Shown here: one piece after another, positions 1 to 8,945 of the stretch
Position numbering within the stretch: position 1 is the first letter of the stretch
Layout: the number at the start of each line of letters is the position of its first letter
Assembly: GCF_037975245.1 (NCBI RefSeq)
Contig: NC_092576.1
Span: forward strand, 4,145,001-4,165,000
DNA from: Apostichopus japonicus
Taxonomy: Eukaryota > Echinodermata > Holothuroidea > Aspidochirotida > Stichopodidae
Length of the DNA: 20,000 bases
Reading direction: 5' to 3'
Notes under the pieces: model-generated
Databases searched by the model: none
What the model was told of the DNA's origin: nothing
What the model saw: only the letters and a program-made list of their open reading frames with translations
Made by a program: the position numbers and the translations under genes

Positions 1-761
1 GATGGTATGAAGATAACATTACATTGTCATAAATTTCAAGCCAACAATTTTTAATATTAAGCCATTATTTTGTAAATACTAATAGCTCGGCGATCTTCCT
101 TGATTTTTTACAAATAACAGAGTATCCATCGAAATGATGTTATTACGTGCTAATTATAGGCTCTTTGAGGAAGAAACAACAACAACATAAATGTAACATA
201 TTGTTAGCAAGTTAATTTGGGCCGTCAACATTTTGTTTTGCTTTATATTTTTGCCTTGCTTTGAGGATCTAACCTAGCGGTGGGTGTGCTAGAATATAAT
301 GTCCAGCCTGTTTTATTTGTAAAGCTGGATCATTCTCAACCCCCACCTCCCCCCACCCAAACACCACAAACCCGTAAAAGCTACACGCGATAGCCTTTAT
401 CGTTAAAAAATGACCAGCATTACTTTTGTTCGTTCAGGATTCCCTTAAAAATACAGTCACTATAAACCTTTTGTAAAACAGATTATAATATTTGTTACTA
501 TTGACCCCGTTTTTCTGGTTCTGCTCATGTTTCTGTGATGTTATGTCTCATTTAAACTGATGCAAAATGACTATTCACCAAAGATATCAAATGAACTATG
601 AACTGAGATAAATGATATCACATTCTCACTTTATCATTGATCCGTTATATCAAACTGTGATGAAGGAAAAGAAAAGTATGTGGTGGTTATGGAAGCTTAA
701 AGTAATGTAAAGCAAACTCATTTCATTTGGTAGAAACAAAGGAAGACTAACGGGAGTGGAA

Positions 762-783
762 AGGGGGTGGGGTAACGGGGGGG
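762..783 (+). other. G-rich tract with quadruplex potential
   Basis: Runs of five, four and seven G separated by one and four bases (gggggtgggg, then taac, then ggggggg). The last run can be split, so four G-triplets are available for a G-quadruplex on the + strand. This is a sequence property only; no function is shown. Confidence 0.3.
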
Positions 784-2245
784 TATGGTGAGAAGTATAA
801 TTTAGTTCGAAAATTTATAGATTGACTATATGAAGAAATCACTGAATTGTTTATTTTAATTGAACTGAATGATAATTGATTCGTCTTGTAAACTGTCTTC
901 ACTTTTCATTTTTTTTCTTTTTTAGCTGTAGCAAGTTTCAATTAATAATGTGTAAAATGAATAAGTTATTATCAAATATGTAAAACTTGTTCATCTGAAG
1001 ACATGACGATAGTCCCAATAATTTCTTGCAAGCTGCTTTGAAGCTGTATTTTATAACAATTTTCGTGATTATAACATCGCGTAAAGCAACAAGTTTATTA
1101 TAATTGACTAGTCAGCTCATATAATTTTTTCATTTTTTTTCATTTCATCTCGTAAGATACATTTTGTTTTACTTTCCAATTTGTAGGTTACGCGCGCATA
1201 CTACTGATAACATTGCAGCGCATATGTGGTACAAAATATTGAGAATGAAATAAAAACAAGAATCATTTCTTCATTAATGTTCATTTTTGAAAAAAAAAAA
1301 TCGCAAGTGTCTTAACTTGATCAATTCAATCTGTTATGGTCTTCTATGTAGCAGCAAGGCCAACTCAATAAGTTTGGAATAACTGCTAGTCAAAGCAAAG
1401 AACTACTTTAAGTTACTTCCAAGCTTTTGTAGGAGAGGAATGTTTCCATGGAAGCTTCCCTCGACCAACGCAACGTTTATTATGTAACAGAGCAATCTAG
1501 CGATTGCCACTCGGACGTGCAGCGCACTAAATAGCAAACATGAGTCGGGTTCTATCACCATGGGTTCCAGCAGCTCCCTGGTTCCAGTCTAGAAGATTTC
1601 CACCAACGTATGGATTCATTTTCCGTTAAGTAATAGTTGTATATACGAGATATCAGACTTTTTTACTTTTATACATATGTTATCTATTCTGTATCATAAT
1701 GTTAGGTTATCATCTAACTTCGACAAAACGGAGAGGTTAACTATTTAATAATTTAATAGGTCATATTGCTTAACACGATGCTGTCATAAGCATGCATGAT
1801 TCCAGGAATTTGGCTACTGATTAAAAAATAGAAATAAAGAGGGATCGAACAAGAATCAAACTGGCAGGTTTGAAGATAAGTAGACAATTGTGTCACGGAG
1901 AGAGGTTTGCTGTACATAATTTTTAAACAAGGTTTAAAGATTCTACTGCCATGGTGATATTGCTCAGTACTGACCGACACAGTGTTTAAACCTATGGGGG
2001 AAAATATGTTGCTCTCGTAAGAATCTACGTTGTGGTAATACAACTTTCAATGTTCATTAAATCCATTGGAAAGCGATGAAATCTCTTGAAGAGCCAGCTG
2101 CCAATGGGCAGGACTTACTAATTACCAATTCACGCGCACTAAAATACTGCATATGCAGTTCTAGCTATATATGTATAGTTATAATGCTAATATGCGACCG
2201 CGTTATTGACTCACTCTAGTCTGTCTTTATGCATAACGGAATTCG

Positions 2246-2258
2246 AGGTCAAAGGTCG
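2246..2258 (+). promoter_or_regulatory. DR1 nuclear-receptor-like direct repeat
   Basis: AGGTCA, one spacer A, then AGGTCG form a direct repeat with one-base spacing, the classic DR1 layout bound by RXR, HNF4 and COUP-TF type receptors. It lies about 230 bp upstream of the first recognised exon, so a promoter-proximal role is possible. A single match this short can occur by chance. Confidence 0.25.
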
Positions 2259-2480
2259 AGGGATACTCTGAACGTTTACACAAGGATCGCGATCTGCCTA
2301 GCGCTATCCTACCAGAAATTAGATTGCGGGGTACACAATCGTCCACACACGGATGTTAATCTCCCTTGCGGCCGTCAGATCCCAAATACGAACAGGGCAT
2401 AAGCAATGTCCATTTAACAATTTCAGAATCATATTTCATTTTCATATCATTAGACATTATACTTTCACGTCGTCCAACAG

Positions 2481-2630
2481 TATTCTATTTAGCATCATTA
2501 GTGACAGTATTGGGGATAGGAGATGAAACGCGACAACCAGCGAGCTGCCTAGACGCACAGACAGATTGCATAACAGAACAAAGATGCAATATGACTTGGA
2601 TGTTCTTCAACGGGTCATGCAGGGGACAAG
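2481..2630 (+). CDS. GFRalpha-like exon 1: end of signal peptide and first half of extra N-terminal domain D0
   Basis: After the acceptor at 2480 (pyrimidine-rich tactttcacgtcgtccaacag-type context) the frame reads a hydrophobic run FYLASLVTVLG, a likely signal-peptide core, then the mature start and CLDAQTDCITEQRC followed by another Cys. This is the opening cysteine pattern of a GFRalpha domain (compare the family pattern C-x6-C-x5-C). An Asn-Met-Thr glycosylation site follows the third Cys. The donor at 2631 is a perfect gtgagt after caag, phase 1. No ATG exists in this frame back to the previous stop, so translation must start in an upstream exon joined in phase 1. The acceptors at 2426 and 2507 keep the same phase, so the left edge is uncertain. 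Confidence 0.72.
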
Positions 2631-2781
2631 GTGAGTATTACTGCGGCAATCACATGGGTTATTCTTTAGTAGAATGAGGTGTATCATGTGGCGCACATGT
2701 GACATCTATATACATGAATTTATTTTACGTCAAAATAATCATATTTCATGGAATTCCTGACTGTTGGAAATATTACCTTAC

Positions 2782-2926
2782 CGCTATATCTTTAGAGTTG
2801 GCTTTTAATGTAACTACATAGCGATGTCTTCTTTGTCTTCTTTTCCTGACCGTATACTTACATCCAGAGCCACGTTTGTTACATTTTGTTCTTGGTCCAA
2901 GCATACAATTCGATACAACGAACTGG
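2782..2926 (-). other. Candidate antisense exon encoding a basic Cys-containing peptide
   Basis: On the minus strand, cttgcag precedes an open 145-bp segment that ends at GCG before gtaagg, giving phase 2 in and phase 0 out. The 48 encoded residues contain three Cys (in NCMLG, TKCNK and SGCKY) followed by an arginine-rich run RKRRQRRHR and then YVVTLKA. The whole open frame runs 2773-3021. Against it being real: the tract before the acceptor is poor in pyrimidines, no partner exon was found, and it lies antisense inside an intron. I do not recognise a family. Confidence 0.2.
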
Positions 2927-3635
2927 CTGCAAGTTAACCGGTGCAACGTTTTTATCTTTATTATCCTGGTACTACATATGCTACAAATGGAAGTGATGTG
3001 AAACGCATCACAAATGTTCATTTAAGAAAGTTCATTAACCTCTTCGGATGGGTTAATCGCCCCCCCCCTCCTCCCCCACACCCCAACTCTTCCTTACGGA
3101 TTACGGCCTGGACCATATTCACTTCAAGTTTATTTGCTACATTCTATTTTTACCTCTTGAACAATGGTATCAAAACAGTAAACAGTAAATATAGAGTATC
3201 GAAATAATCATATATGTGAGATGGTAATAGAGGAACCAGAAATAAGTAGATACTTTTCTGATATGGTCCCCTGGTAACATAGGTAGTACAATGTACAACA
3301 CCCACCCCTTCCCCCTCCCACCCCCCACACACAAAGATAACCATATGCCCAGGTGGCAAATCAGGTCCTTCATACACGTGTGTCCTTTGATTTAAAACAA
3401 TAAATAAACAAAAGTCTTTCTAGTATTTTTTGTATGTATAGTCTAGCATTGTGTTTTATTTATCTCTGTTATTTCATGTATGTTAATTAGCCTGGTCTTG
3501 TATTTTGTTTTGTTTAACTTTAGTATTACGTGTATGCATATTCTTGCATTGTGCTTTGTTTAACTCTAGCATTTCGTGTATGTTAGATGTTACATTGTGT
3601 TTTGTATAACTCTTCTATTTATTGTTTGTATAGTG

Positions 3636-4088
3636 CAGGGTTGTCCAACCTACGGCCCGCGGGCTACAGTCCGGCCCGCCGCAGGGTTGCGTCCGGCCCG
3701 CCAGAGATGCTCTACGGTGCGAAATTTTAGTGAGCAGAATTATTGATAACAATTTGAAGCCATATATATCACATGCCTCATATTTTATTGACGATAGCAG
3801 TATTCAAGGAATACAATATCAAACGGCATAACAATACAAAACATTCCAGCAAGTATGATGGTATCAAAGGACAGTTAAGGATTGACCGAGTCAATAAACT
3901 GAAACAAAGTATCGTTTCGTAATTGGTAATGAAAACTCTGAAAATGCAACAAAACTCAGTTTCATCATAAGCAAAGCCATAGCCAAGAAGGGAAAAAATC
4001 GAAAAATCGAGCGTAGGGTTCATGCGGCCCCCTCCTTCATCATAATCATTCCATGTGGCCCTCCTCTGCAAAAGGTTGGACAACCCTG
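3636..4088 (+). mobile_element. Non-autonomous hAT element, copy 1 (453 bp)
   Basis: Starts CAGGGTTGTCCAACC and ends with the exact reverse complement GGTTGGACAACCCTG, a perfect 15-bp terminal inverted repeat. The 8-bp target duplication gtatagtg lies at 3628-3635 and 4089-4096. The 8-bp duplication and cag...ctg ends are hallmarks of the hAT superfamily. The left subterminal part carries three copies of CGGCCCGC, possible transposase-binding repeats. The interior keeps a decayed transposase fragment absent from copies 2 and 3, so this copy is an internally deleted derivative that cannot move by itself. Confidence 0.93.
3782..4000 (+). pseudogene. Broken hAT transposase fragment with half of a BED zinc finger
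   Basis: From 3791 the frame reads AVFKEYNIKRHNNTKH then SKYDGIKGQLRIDRVNKLK before a stop at 3920. The H-x4-H pair with the preceding NIKRH fits the second half of a BED finger as found in hAT transposases of the ZBED5/GTF2IRD2/EPM2AIP1-like group. The C-x2-C half is missing at the left deletion border. From about 3907 a second frame (+1 shift) continues with NENSENATKLSFIISKAIAK, resembling the SEnATkASyivs-IAK segment that follows the finger in the same proteins. The piece is non-functional. Family assignment is from memory of motif layout, not a search. Confidence 0.6.
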
Positions 4089-4436
4089 GTATAGTGTAAC
4101 ATTTTTCATTGAACTCTATTATTTCGTGTATGTTAATTAGGTCTTACATTGTGTTTTGGTTACCTCTATTATCTCGTGTATGTGTTGTACGGTAGCCTAT
4201 GTGTTTCATAATAACGATATTTTTTTCTGTTTCTCCTTACATTAATAATGAAACCTGAATGTAACATTACAACATAAATTTATGTTTTTAAAAATGTATA
4301 AGCGGGGATTAAATGGTTAATAAATTTGACACCAATAAAAAAAAAAACCCTCCACCAAATAACATGCAGGATTGTGAGCTTATGTTACAAATTATTATAA
4401 TATTTTCCATAATTATATATTTGCATTTTCTCACAG

Positions 4437-4604
4437 AGTGCTTTATTAGCTCTACAACATCCCAGTTTTGCAATGCCGGATACAACACATTAATGAAGGA
4501 CGAATACAGATTCGCTAATTGTCACTGTGATATCTTCCTTCCAATGTTTCCTAATTGTCTGGATATTCAAGAGACTGTGTTACGTAACCCGTGTCGCACC
4601 AGAG
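4437..4604 (+). CDS. GFRalpha-like exon 2: second half of extra domain D0
   Basis: Acceptor tctcacag at 4436, donor after accagag at 4605 (gtgatg), phase 1 on both sides. It encodes 56 residues: a Cys right at the border (ECF), QFCNAGYNTLM, then the family signature FANCHCD with its Cys-x-Cys, PNCLDI and NPC. This matches the back half of a GFRalpha domain, where a helix with Cys leads to L-x-x-C-x-C, then a further Cys-Leu and a final Cys. Joined to exon 1 it completes one full domain. Read-through past the donor gives a low-complexity tail and a stop, supporting the splice. The symmetric 1-1 phase lets the exon be skipped without a frameshift, but skipping would break the domain. Confidence 0.85.
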
Positions 4605-5741
4605 GTGATGTGTCAAAGGTCACAGAGTGTAATCATTATGCTAGCCACAAGTATGGGGGTGGGGGAGAGAGTTAAAGGAACTCCCAACCTTATTCAGACA
4701 CATTTCTAGGCTATACGGTCGCTGGTCTTTGTCACGCTTTTCGCTGTAACAAAATTTAGAGTTTTGGCTCCATGACAAAAACAAATCATACCGTCTTCCT
4801 TGAAATTCGTGCTAAAGGTATCTTGGAAAATTAATTACGTAATAAGTAGGAGTTCATTTATAAACCCATGGAAGCTTGCATCGGACTTTGTACATATTAT
4901 GCTGTTGATAGCGAGCATCCCCTTGATCACTTAGTCCCAACATTTGGAATGGTTTACTTTTCTTTGAAATCTGACCCGGTTACGTGAACGTTGAAAATCA
5001 ACTCATATGTTTAAACCGAATATGATACGGCATTTTAGAAGACAAACAATATATTAGGCAGAATCTTACCAGACTTCATCCGAAGCAAACTCAGCCACTT
5101 GAACGAGAGTGTTTTGTTCTTAAACTCGTAGAAACCTTGAGAACTTAATTTCTCCATGTCCGTGCAGAGATGAAGCCATTGATGGAGGTTTTGTTAGCAT
5201 TCCACTTGAGAGTTTGTTTCAACGAATTATAGTTAATGGACCGTGCATTGTATGTAAACAATTCGCAAATAACATGTAGGATGATGCTAATTTTACCGAG
5301 AAACACCCACAATGCACTCGATAATTCCTGCTTTAAATGTCAAATGTGTTTTGCTCTTCACTCTCTTTCGCATTGGTGTGATTAGGTGTTTTATCTCATA
5401 AGTGAATCGGGAAGCGAGTGATTGAATAGACAGCCCACTTCAAGTTTATGTCAGACGTATATATTGTTTTAGACTTTTGAAGTTTCAAATAAAGTCTAGA
5501 GACAAGTTTACATGGGCATAAGTTACAAACAAACGAAACATAGTTACCCTTTAAATATGATCTTCACAAAATTTGTATCCTATGGCATGTAATCATATAT
5601 TATAATTTTGATACGGCTAGGGATTAGTTCACAAATTGTTAAGGTATAGGCTAAAATGAATAATTGTACAATTAATAAAACGTGTGCAGACTCTACATAC
5701 AAGTTGCTTCACATCGTATCTAATATGTTTCATTTTTCCAG
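4605..5741 (+). other. Intron 2 (1137 bp)
   Basis: Bounded by gtgatg and a ttcatttttccag acceptor. No coding exon or repeat was recognised. One ATG at 5170 opens a short hydrophobic frame (MKPLMEVLLAF), considered and rejected as an alternative first exon because no phase-1 donor of good quality follows. Confidence 0.7.
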
Positions 5742-6023
5742 CTACAAATTCCATAACAGTTCCACAAGTTCAGTCCCATACCTGCGTAGATGCTGAACAA
5801 ACCTGTTTAAGGGATTCAAAGTGCGCCACCACTTTAAGAACTTATACCGAAAATTGTGTCGGGCTCTCTGATAGCGTATGCTCAACGTTACGCGGTAACT
5901 GCGGTGTATTGAAAAGTGAAGTCGATAAAACAATTCTAAAAGATTGCATATGTCCAGTTGAAAATGATACAGATATCACGTGTGAGCAGATTTGGGAAAC
6001 ATTCCATAAAGACCCTTGTGTAT
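5742..6023 (+). CDS. GFRalpha-like exon 3: complete domain equivalent to D1
   Basis: Acceptor catttttccag at 5741, donor gtgagt at 6024, phase 1 to 1, 94 residues. It encodes TCVDAEQTCLRDSKC, then ENCVG, two Cys around SVCSTLRGNC, the signature LKDCICPV with Cys-x-Cys, ITCEQIWETFH and DPC. Spacing and residues closely follow vertebrate GFRalpha D1 (which opens C-x6-C-x5-C and carries N-C-x-C near its middle and an L-x-x-YW-x-x-YQ-like helix). A whole domain in one 1-1 exon is a shuffling-competent module. An Asn-Asp-Thr sequon lies in the loop after Cys-x-Cys. The antisense open frames over this exon are shadows. Confidence 0.92.
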
Positions 6024-6629
6024 GTGAGTATATGAACAAATCAACTATAGCGTCTTCCTTTCGGGATATGTATCACGTGATTGGTCTTTGCCTGCCCATG
6101 CGTGTTGTAAATCGTTATGACTATAATATAAATCAACTTTGGCAATGTATACTGATAGAATATAAAATGAAGGCCGGTTCCGGTATTTGCAATTTCCAAA
6201 TCAACGTTTATTTGTTGTAGCATAAAACTCACTAAATACGTCACTTTACTGACGGCAAAATATGTGCGCGGAGCTGCCTAGGAATGTTCTAATCTTCTCT
6301 TGTGATCAAATTGCAATTTAAAATAGTAACATTATTAAGATAGGGGTTTTTCAACCAAATTTAACATTGCAAATAATAGCCACTGTATATGTCTGTAGCG
6401 AAATAATGTTGCTGCTTTGAAAGTCCTTGACCAGGTCTGAATTAGTTCTCAAATCAGAAGAAAATGTCTCAATAATAAACAGTCAATTTTAGACAATATA
6501 AGAAATATGATTTACGTCTTTTTTTTCTTTTTTTTGAATGGTGGAGTAGACGAGGGAGAGGGTGGCAGATGGATTACAAAATAAGATCGAAATATACCAG
6601 TTAAATACATGCTTACCCATTCTTTTCAG
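6024..6629 (+). other. Intron 3 (606 bp)
   Basis: Starts gtgagt and ends ccattcttttcag. It holds a T-rich run near 6519-6535; no other element was recognised. Read-through of exon 3 into it stays open to 6220 but loses the cysteine pattern, so that extension is not taken as coding. Confidence 0.7.
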
Positions 6630-6686
6630 CGTCCTGCGAAACTATTTTACATGAAGAGACTCTGATTGGAGGAGAACATGACGGTG
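6630..6686 (+). CDS. GFRalpha-like exon 4: short D1-D2 linker
   Basis: A 57-bp exon between cattcttttcag and a gtatgt donor at 6687, phase 1 to 1, coding for 19 residues that begin SSCETILHEETLIGG and end Gly-Gly at the D2 start. An alternative donor three bases upstream (6684, gtggta) is in the same phase but weaker. It occupies the place of the D1-D2 linker of vertebrate GFRalpha. Support is phase compatibility, good splice sites and the fact that without it exon 3 would join exon 5 through an extra Cys (tgc). Skipping remains possible because both routes keep frame. Confidence 0.65.
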
Positions 6687-7160
6687 GTATGTACGATACT
6701 GAAATGATCCTTACACATTTTTAAATCTATTTTTTTTTTCATAAGAGGATTGATAAGTAATCTATTAGTTCCAGTGATCAACGGTGATGTGGGTTACTCA
6801 GAGAAGAACTAAACGCTGAACCAGTTATGATCCGCTAAAACATGAAGTAAAATATGTTCTGAACGAAATTAACATAGCACTATAATTATTTACGAAGTTT
6901 AAGTTTAAGGTAGGAAAACGTGGGTTTGATTTGAGATTAATACTTAAGTAAAGATCATCTTGATGGTTTTGTTTTCTTTTAATTGTCTTTTGATATTGTT
7001 CTTTTAAAGTTCTTGGGTAGCCACAAAAATTGACGGTTTAATAAATGATTGTAAACAGTCATTCTGTAGCCAAGACATATTGATCTATTGTTTGCACTTA
7101 ATCCGAAACATGTCTTGCTTTTGATATTTATCTCTTTTTTTTATGATTCTCCTTTGTTAG
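6687..7160 (+). other. Intron 4 (474 bp)
   Basis: gtatgt to a tttttttatgattctcctttgttag-type acceptor. AT-rich with no coding or repeat signal seen. Confidence 0.65.
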
Positions 7161-7482
7161 GCAGCACGTGCCAAACAGCCGTCGATCAATGTTATAACAA
7201 CTCTACCTGTTATAGCTACTTCTCTTCCTACCTCAGCGCATGCTTAATTGACATGACGACGGGAAGGTGTAATCACGACCAGTGCATGCGCGCGATGCGT
7301 GATGTGTTCACGACAGTACCACCGTCACTCACACACGCGCTGGTTTTCTGTTATTGTAAAGAGGATGACTCATTGTGTCACGGCCTCAAGAGTGCCTTGA
7401 GCCCACAGTGTGTAGAGGGCGACAATCCAACAGTAAGCTGTTTGACGATAAAGACAAGATGCGAAGCTAATCCCTGCTGCCG
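7161..7482 (+). CDS. GFRalpha-like exon 5: complete D2, the expected ligand-binding domain
   Basis: Acceptor ctcctttgttag at 7160, donor ccg|gtaagt at 7483, phase 1 in and 2 out, about 107 residues. It encodes STCQTAVDQCYNNSTCYSYF, SACLI, GRCNHDQCMRAMRDVF, VPPSLTHALVFCYCKEDDSL, then further Cys and LTIKTRCEANPCCR. Nearly every landmark of vertebrate D2 is present: C-x6-C-x5-C, C-x-x-x-x-C-x-x-A-x-R-x-F-F-x-x-VP, the LFCSC-like Cys-x-Cys, and the closing L-x-x-x-C-x-x-x-x-x-CR. In vertebrates D2 makes the main contact with GDNF-family ligands. Domain identity is strong; ligand binding is inference. One Asn-Ser-Thr sequon is present. Confidence 0.95.
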
Positions 7483-8457
7483 GTAAGTGATAATCACTAA
7501 TTGGAGAAATGACTTCTTTATGAAAGGAAAAATCGACATGAATTTACAATGTGAATGACCTGACTAACAGTTTAAGATATTTGTATCATTATGACCAAAT
7601 ATGAATCTAATAATGGCATTGAACACGGTGGAATAAAGTCCTGGTTCCCCAGAACCAAAGCCGTCATGCAAGATACAAAAAATAGCGATGATTATCACAA
7701 TATACATTGCAATCGCGGATCAAGGATTTTGTTTTGGCGGATCAAGAATATTTTAAAGTAATGGGAGGCGGGTTGGGTCGTAGGATAAGGAGATTACTAC
7801 GGATTTAGCGGTGGCTAGGAACTTATATGGATGACAAAGATAACTGATTGTGCGCGCATTTTGCGCATCACTGTGTACCATGTTTTGGTGAACATTACAA
7901 TTGTGTGCATTTACTGTTTAATTAGTTCAGGTCTGTTTATAAAAAAAGAGAGTGAAAAAAGGAATGAGAAAATATTGCATCTATAATACCAATATGGGGT
8001 GGCGTAGTTTCCTGGTTTCCCTCTTCCCTGCTTCCTGATTTCCTGCTCCAAATCCGCCCGTTGAACTGTTGCCTTACATTGCAGGAATCAGCATTTGTAT
8101 TGGGAAATCAAGTTCTTATTAACAGAAAAAAAATGAGGGTCAATTTACACTACATAGTTTGTAGTATTCAATGTAACAACCATCACGGTGACATTAACTA
8201 GACATATTGACGAATTAACGGATTTCTGAAACCAGGTCGCATCTACTGAACGTGAATAGCTTCCAAACCGTTGCACATTTTATTTACGAGGCTATCATTG
8301 AAATTTTCGTTTGTCATATTATGAACACAATTGATAATATTTATGATGCTTTTCACTGTTAATTACATGAATAATAGAATTTGATTGCTATTATCAACAA
8401 ACTGAATTCAACAATAATATCATCTCTAACCGTACTTTTTGTCGTTTGTTTGGAAAG
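7483..8457 (+). other. Intron 5 (975 bp) with minor local repeats
   Basis: gtaagt to an acceptor ending tttggaaag, the weakest acceptor of the gene but placed by phase 2. Contains an imperfect 22-bp duplication (gcggatcaag... at about 7725-7758) and a pyrimidine-rich run with a tttcct-type period at 8008-8050. No exon was recognised. Confidence 0.65.
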
Positions 8458-8657
8458 AGCTAATTATCAACGCATGTTGGAATATTGTCACTTCGACCAA
8501 AATGACTGTGTAGGAGACTATGCGTTGTGCAGAAATGCGTTTGTCGGTACCTTCGGAACACTTCTCTCAACAACATGCATTTGTGAAGAAGCGGAACCGG
8601 TGAAGCAAGACATCTGCTCGCAGTATCTCCGACTAATTACTCAAAACCCGTGTGTCG
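8458..8657 (+). CDS. GFRalpha-like exon 6: most of D3
   Basis: Phase 2 acceptor at 8457, donor gtacgt at 8658 after gtgtcg, phase 1 out, about 67 residues. The split Arg codon rejoins exon 5 to give CCRANYQRMLEYC, matching the vertebrate D2-D3 seam (CR-S/x-R-L-x-x-F-x-x-x-C). Then come NDCVGDYALCRNAFVGTFGT, LLSTTCICEEAE with Cys-x-Cys, DICSQYL and NPC. This follows vertebrate D3 (C-x6-YxxCLxAYxGLIGT, then C-x-C, then C-x-x-F). Domain identity is clear. The frame upstream of the acceptor is open but only gives a translated intron. Confidence 0.9.
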
Positions 8658-8945
8658 GTACGTCGCAATAATAAAGCATATATAACACAACCGCCTCTTT
8701 GCATCATCAACCATGAACGTAATTAGATATGTCGCCCTCTTTTGTTATCAGGACCGTTTTCACGTGAGAAGTATTACGTTCAAACATACCGTGGAAATAA
8801 CTGCTTTTTGAATTTCATTGTTGGTACTATGTTGAAGTAAACTCTATATCAAAATTTACAAAAGAGCTTGCGAACGTACTAATATATATATGAAAACAAA
8901 TCAGTTCAACAATTTATCTGCATATTTACCCCCTTGTTTCCGCAG

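Larger units (their letters stand above)
1..2480. other. 5' flank of the GFRalpha-like gene, no convincing coding exon
   Basis: AT-rich DNA with stop codons in all frames and no open frame that carries splice signals plus a recognisable protein motif. It contains a G-rich tract at 762-783, a weak tRNA-like box pair on the minus strand at 1841-1896, TATA-like runs near 2165-2185 and a DR1 motif at 2246-2258. The initiator ATG and the start of the signal peptide of the downstream gene should lie here or further upstream, but I could not identify that exon. A minus-strand open frame at 1753-2043 has no recognisable domain. Confidence 0.6.
3420..4200 (+). repeat. Imperfect 46-54 bp minisatellite, about 7 units, split by a hAT element
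   Basis: Units begin near 3420, 3464, 3518, 3564, 3610, 4114 and 4164. Each has the layout ctct-(a/g)ttatttcgtgtatg, a short variable stretch, then tacattgtgttttgttta. The fifth unit is interrupted by the element at 3636-4088; removing the element and one copy of the 8-bp duplication restores a unit of about 43 bp. The unit is AT/GT-rich and not coding. Divergence between units suggests the array is old. Confidence 0.7.
2631..4436 (+). other. Intron 1 (1806 bp) with minisatellite and hAT insertion
   Basis: Bounded by gtgagt at 2631 and a tctcacag acceptor at 4436. It contains a candidate minus-strand exon (2782-2926), two C-rich tracts (about 3060-3085 and 3298-3330), a decayed ~46-54 bp minisatellite (3420-4200) and a hAT element inserted inside it. 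The C-rich tracts are strings of C with short T/A interruptions, so the minus strand is G-rich there. Confidence 0.8.

Noticed and set aside
2849-2875. Arginine-rich RKRRQRR run in the antisense candidate peptide
   Set aside because: Short basic runs arise easily and are not evidence for a viral or nuclear protein; no surrounding match.
3060-3330. C-rich tracts in intron 1 as regulatory elements or telomere-like repeats
   Set aside because: Irregular C runs with T/A interruptions, no repeat unit; simple-sequence noise is the better explanation.
3778-4083. 101-codon minus-strand frame across the first hAT element
   Set aside because: It runs antisense over the transposase relic and the terminal repeat, and starts within the inverted repeat; chance frame.
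5170-5232. ATG opening a hydrophobic MKPLMEVLLAF frame in intron 2, as an alternative first exon giving a D1-D3 isoform
   Set aside because: Stops after 20 codons and has no good phase-1 donor to join exon 3.
5742-6244. Three minus-strand frames opposite exon 3
   Set aside because: Shadows of a real exon with strong family motifs on the + strand.
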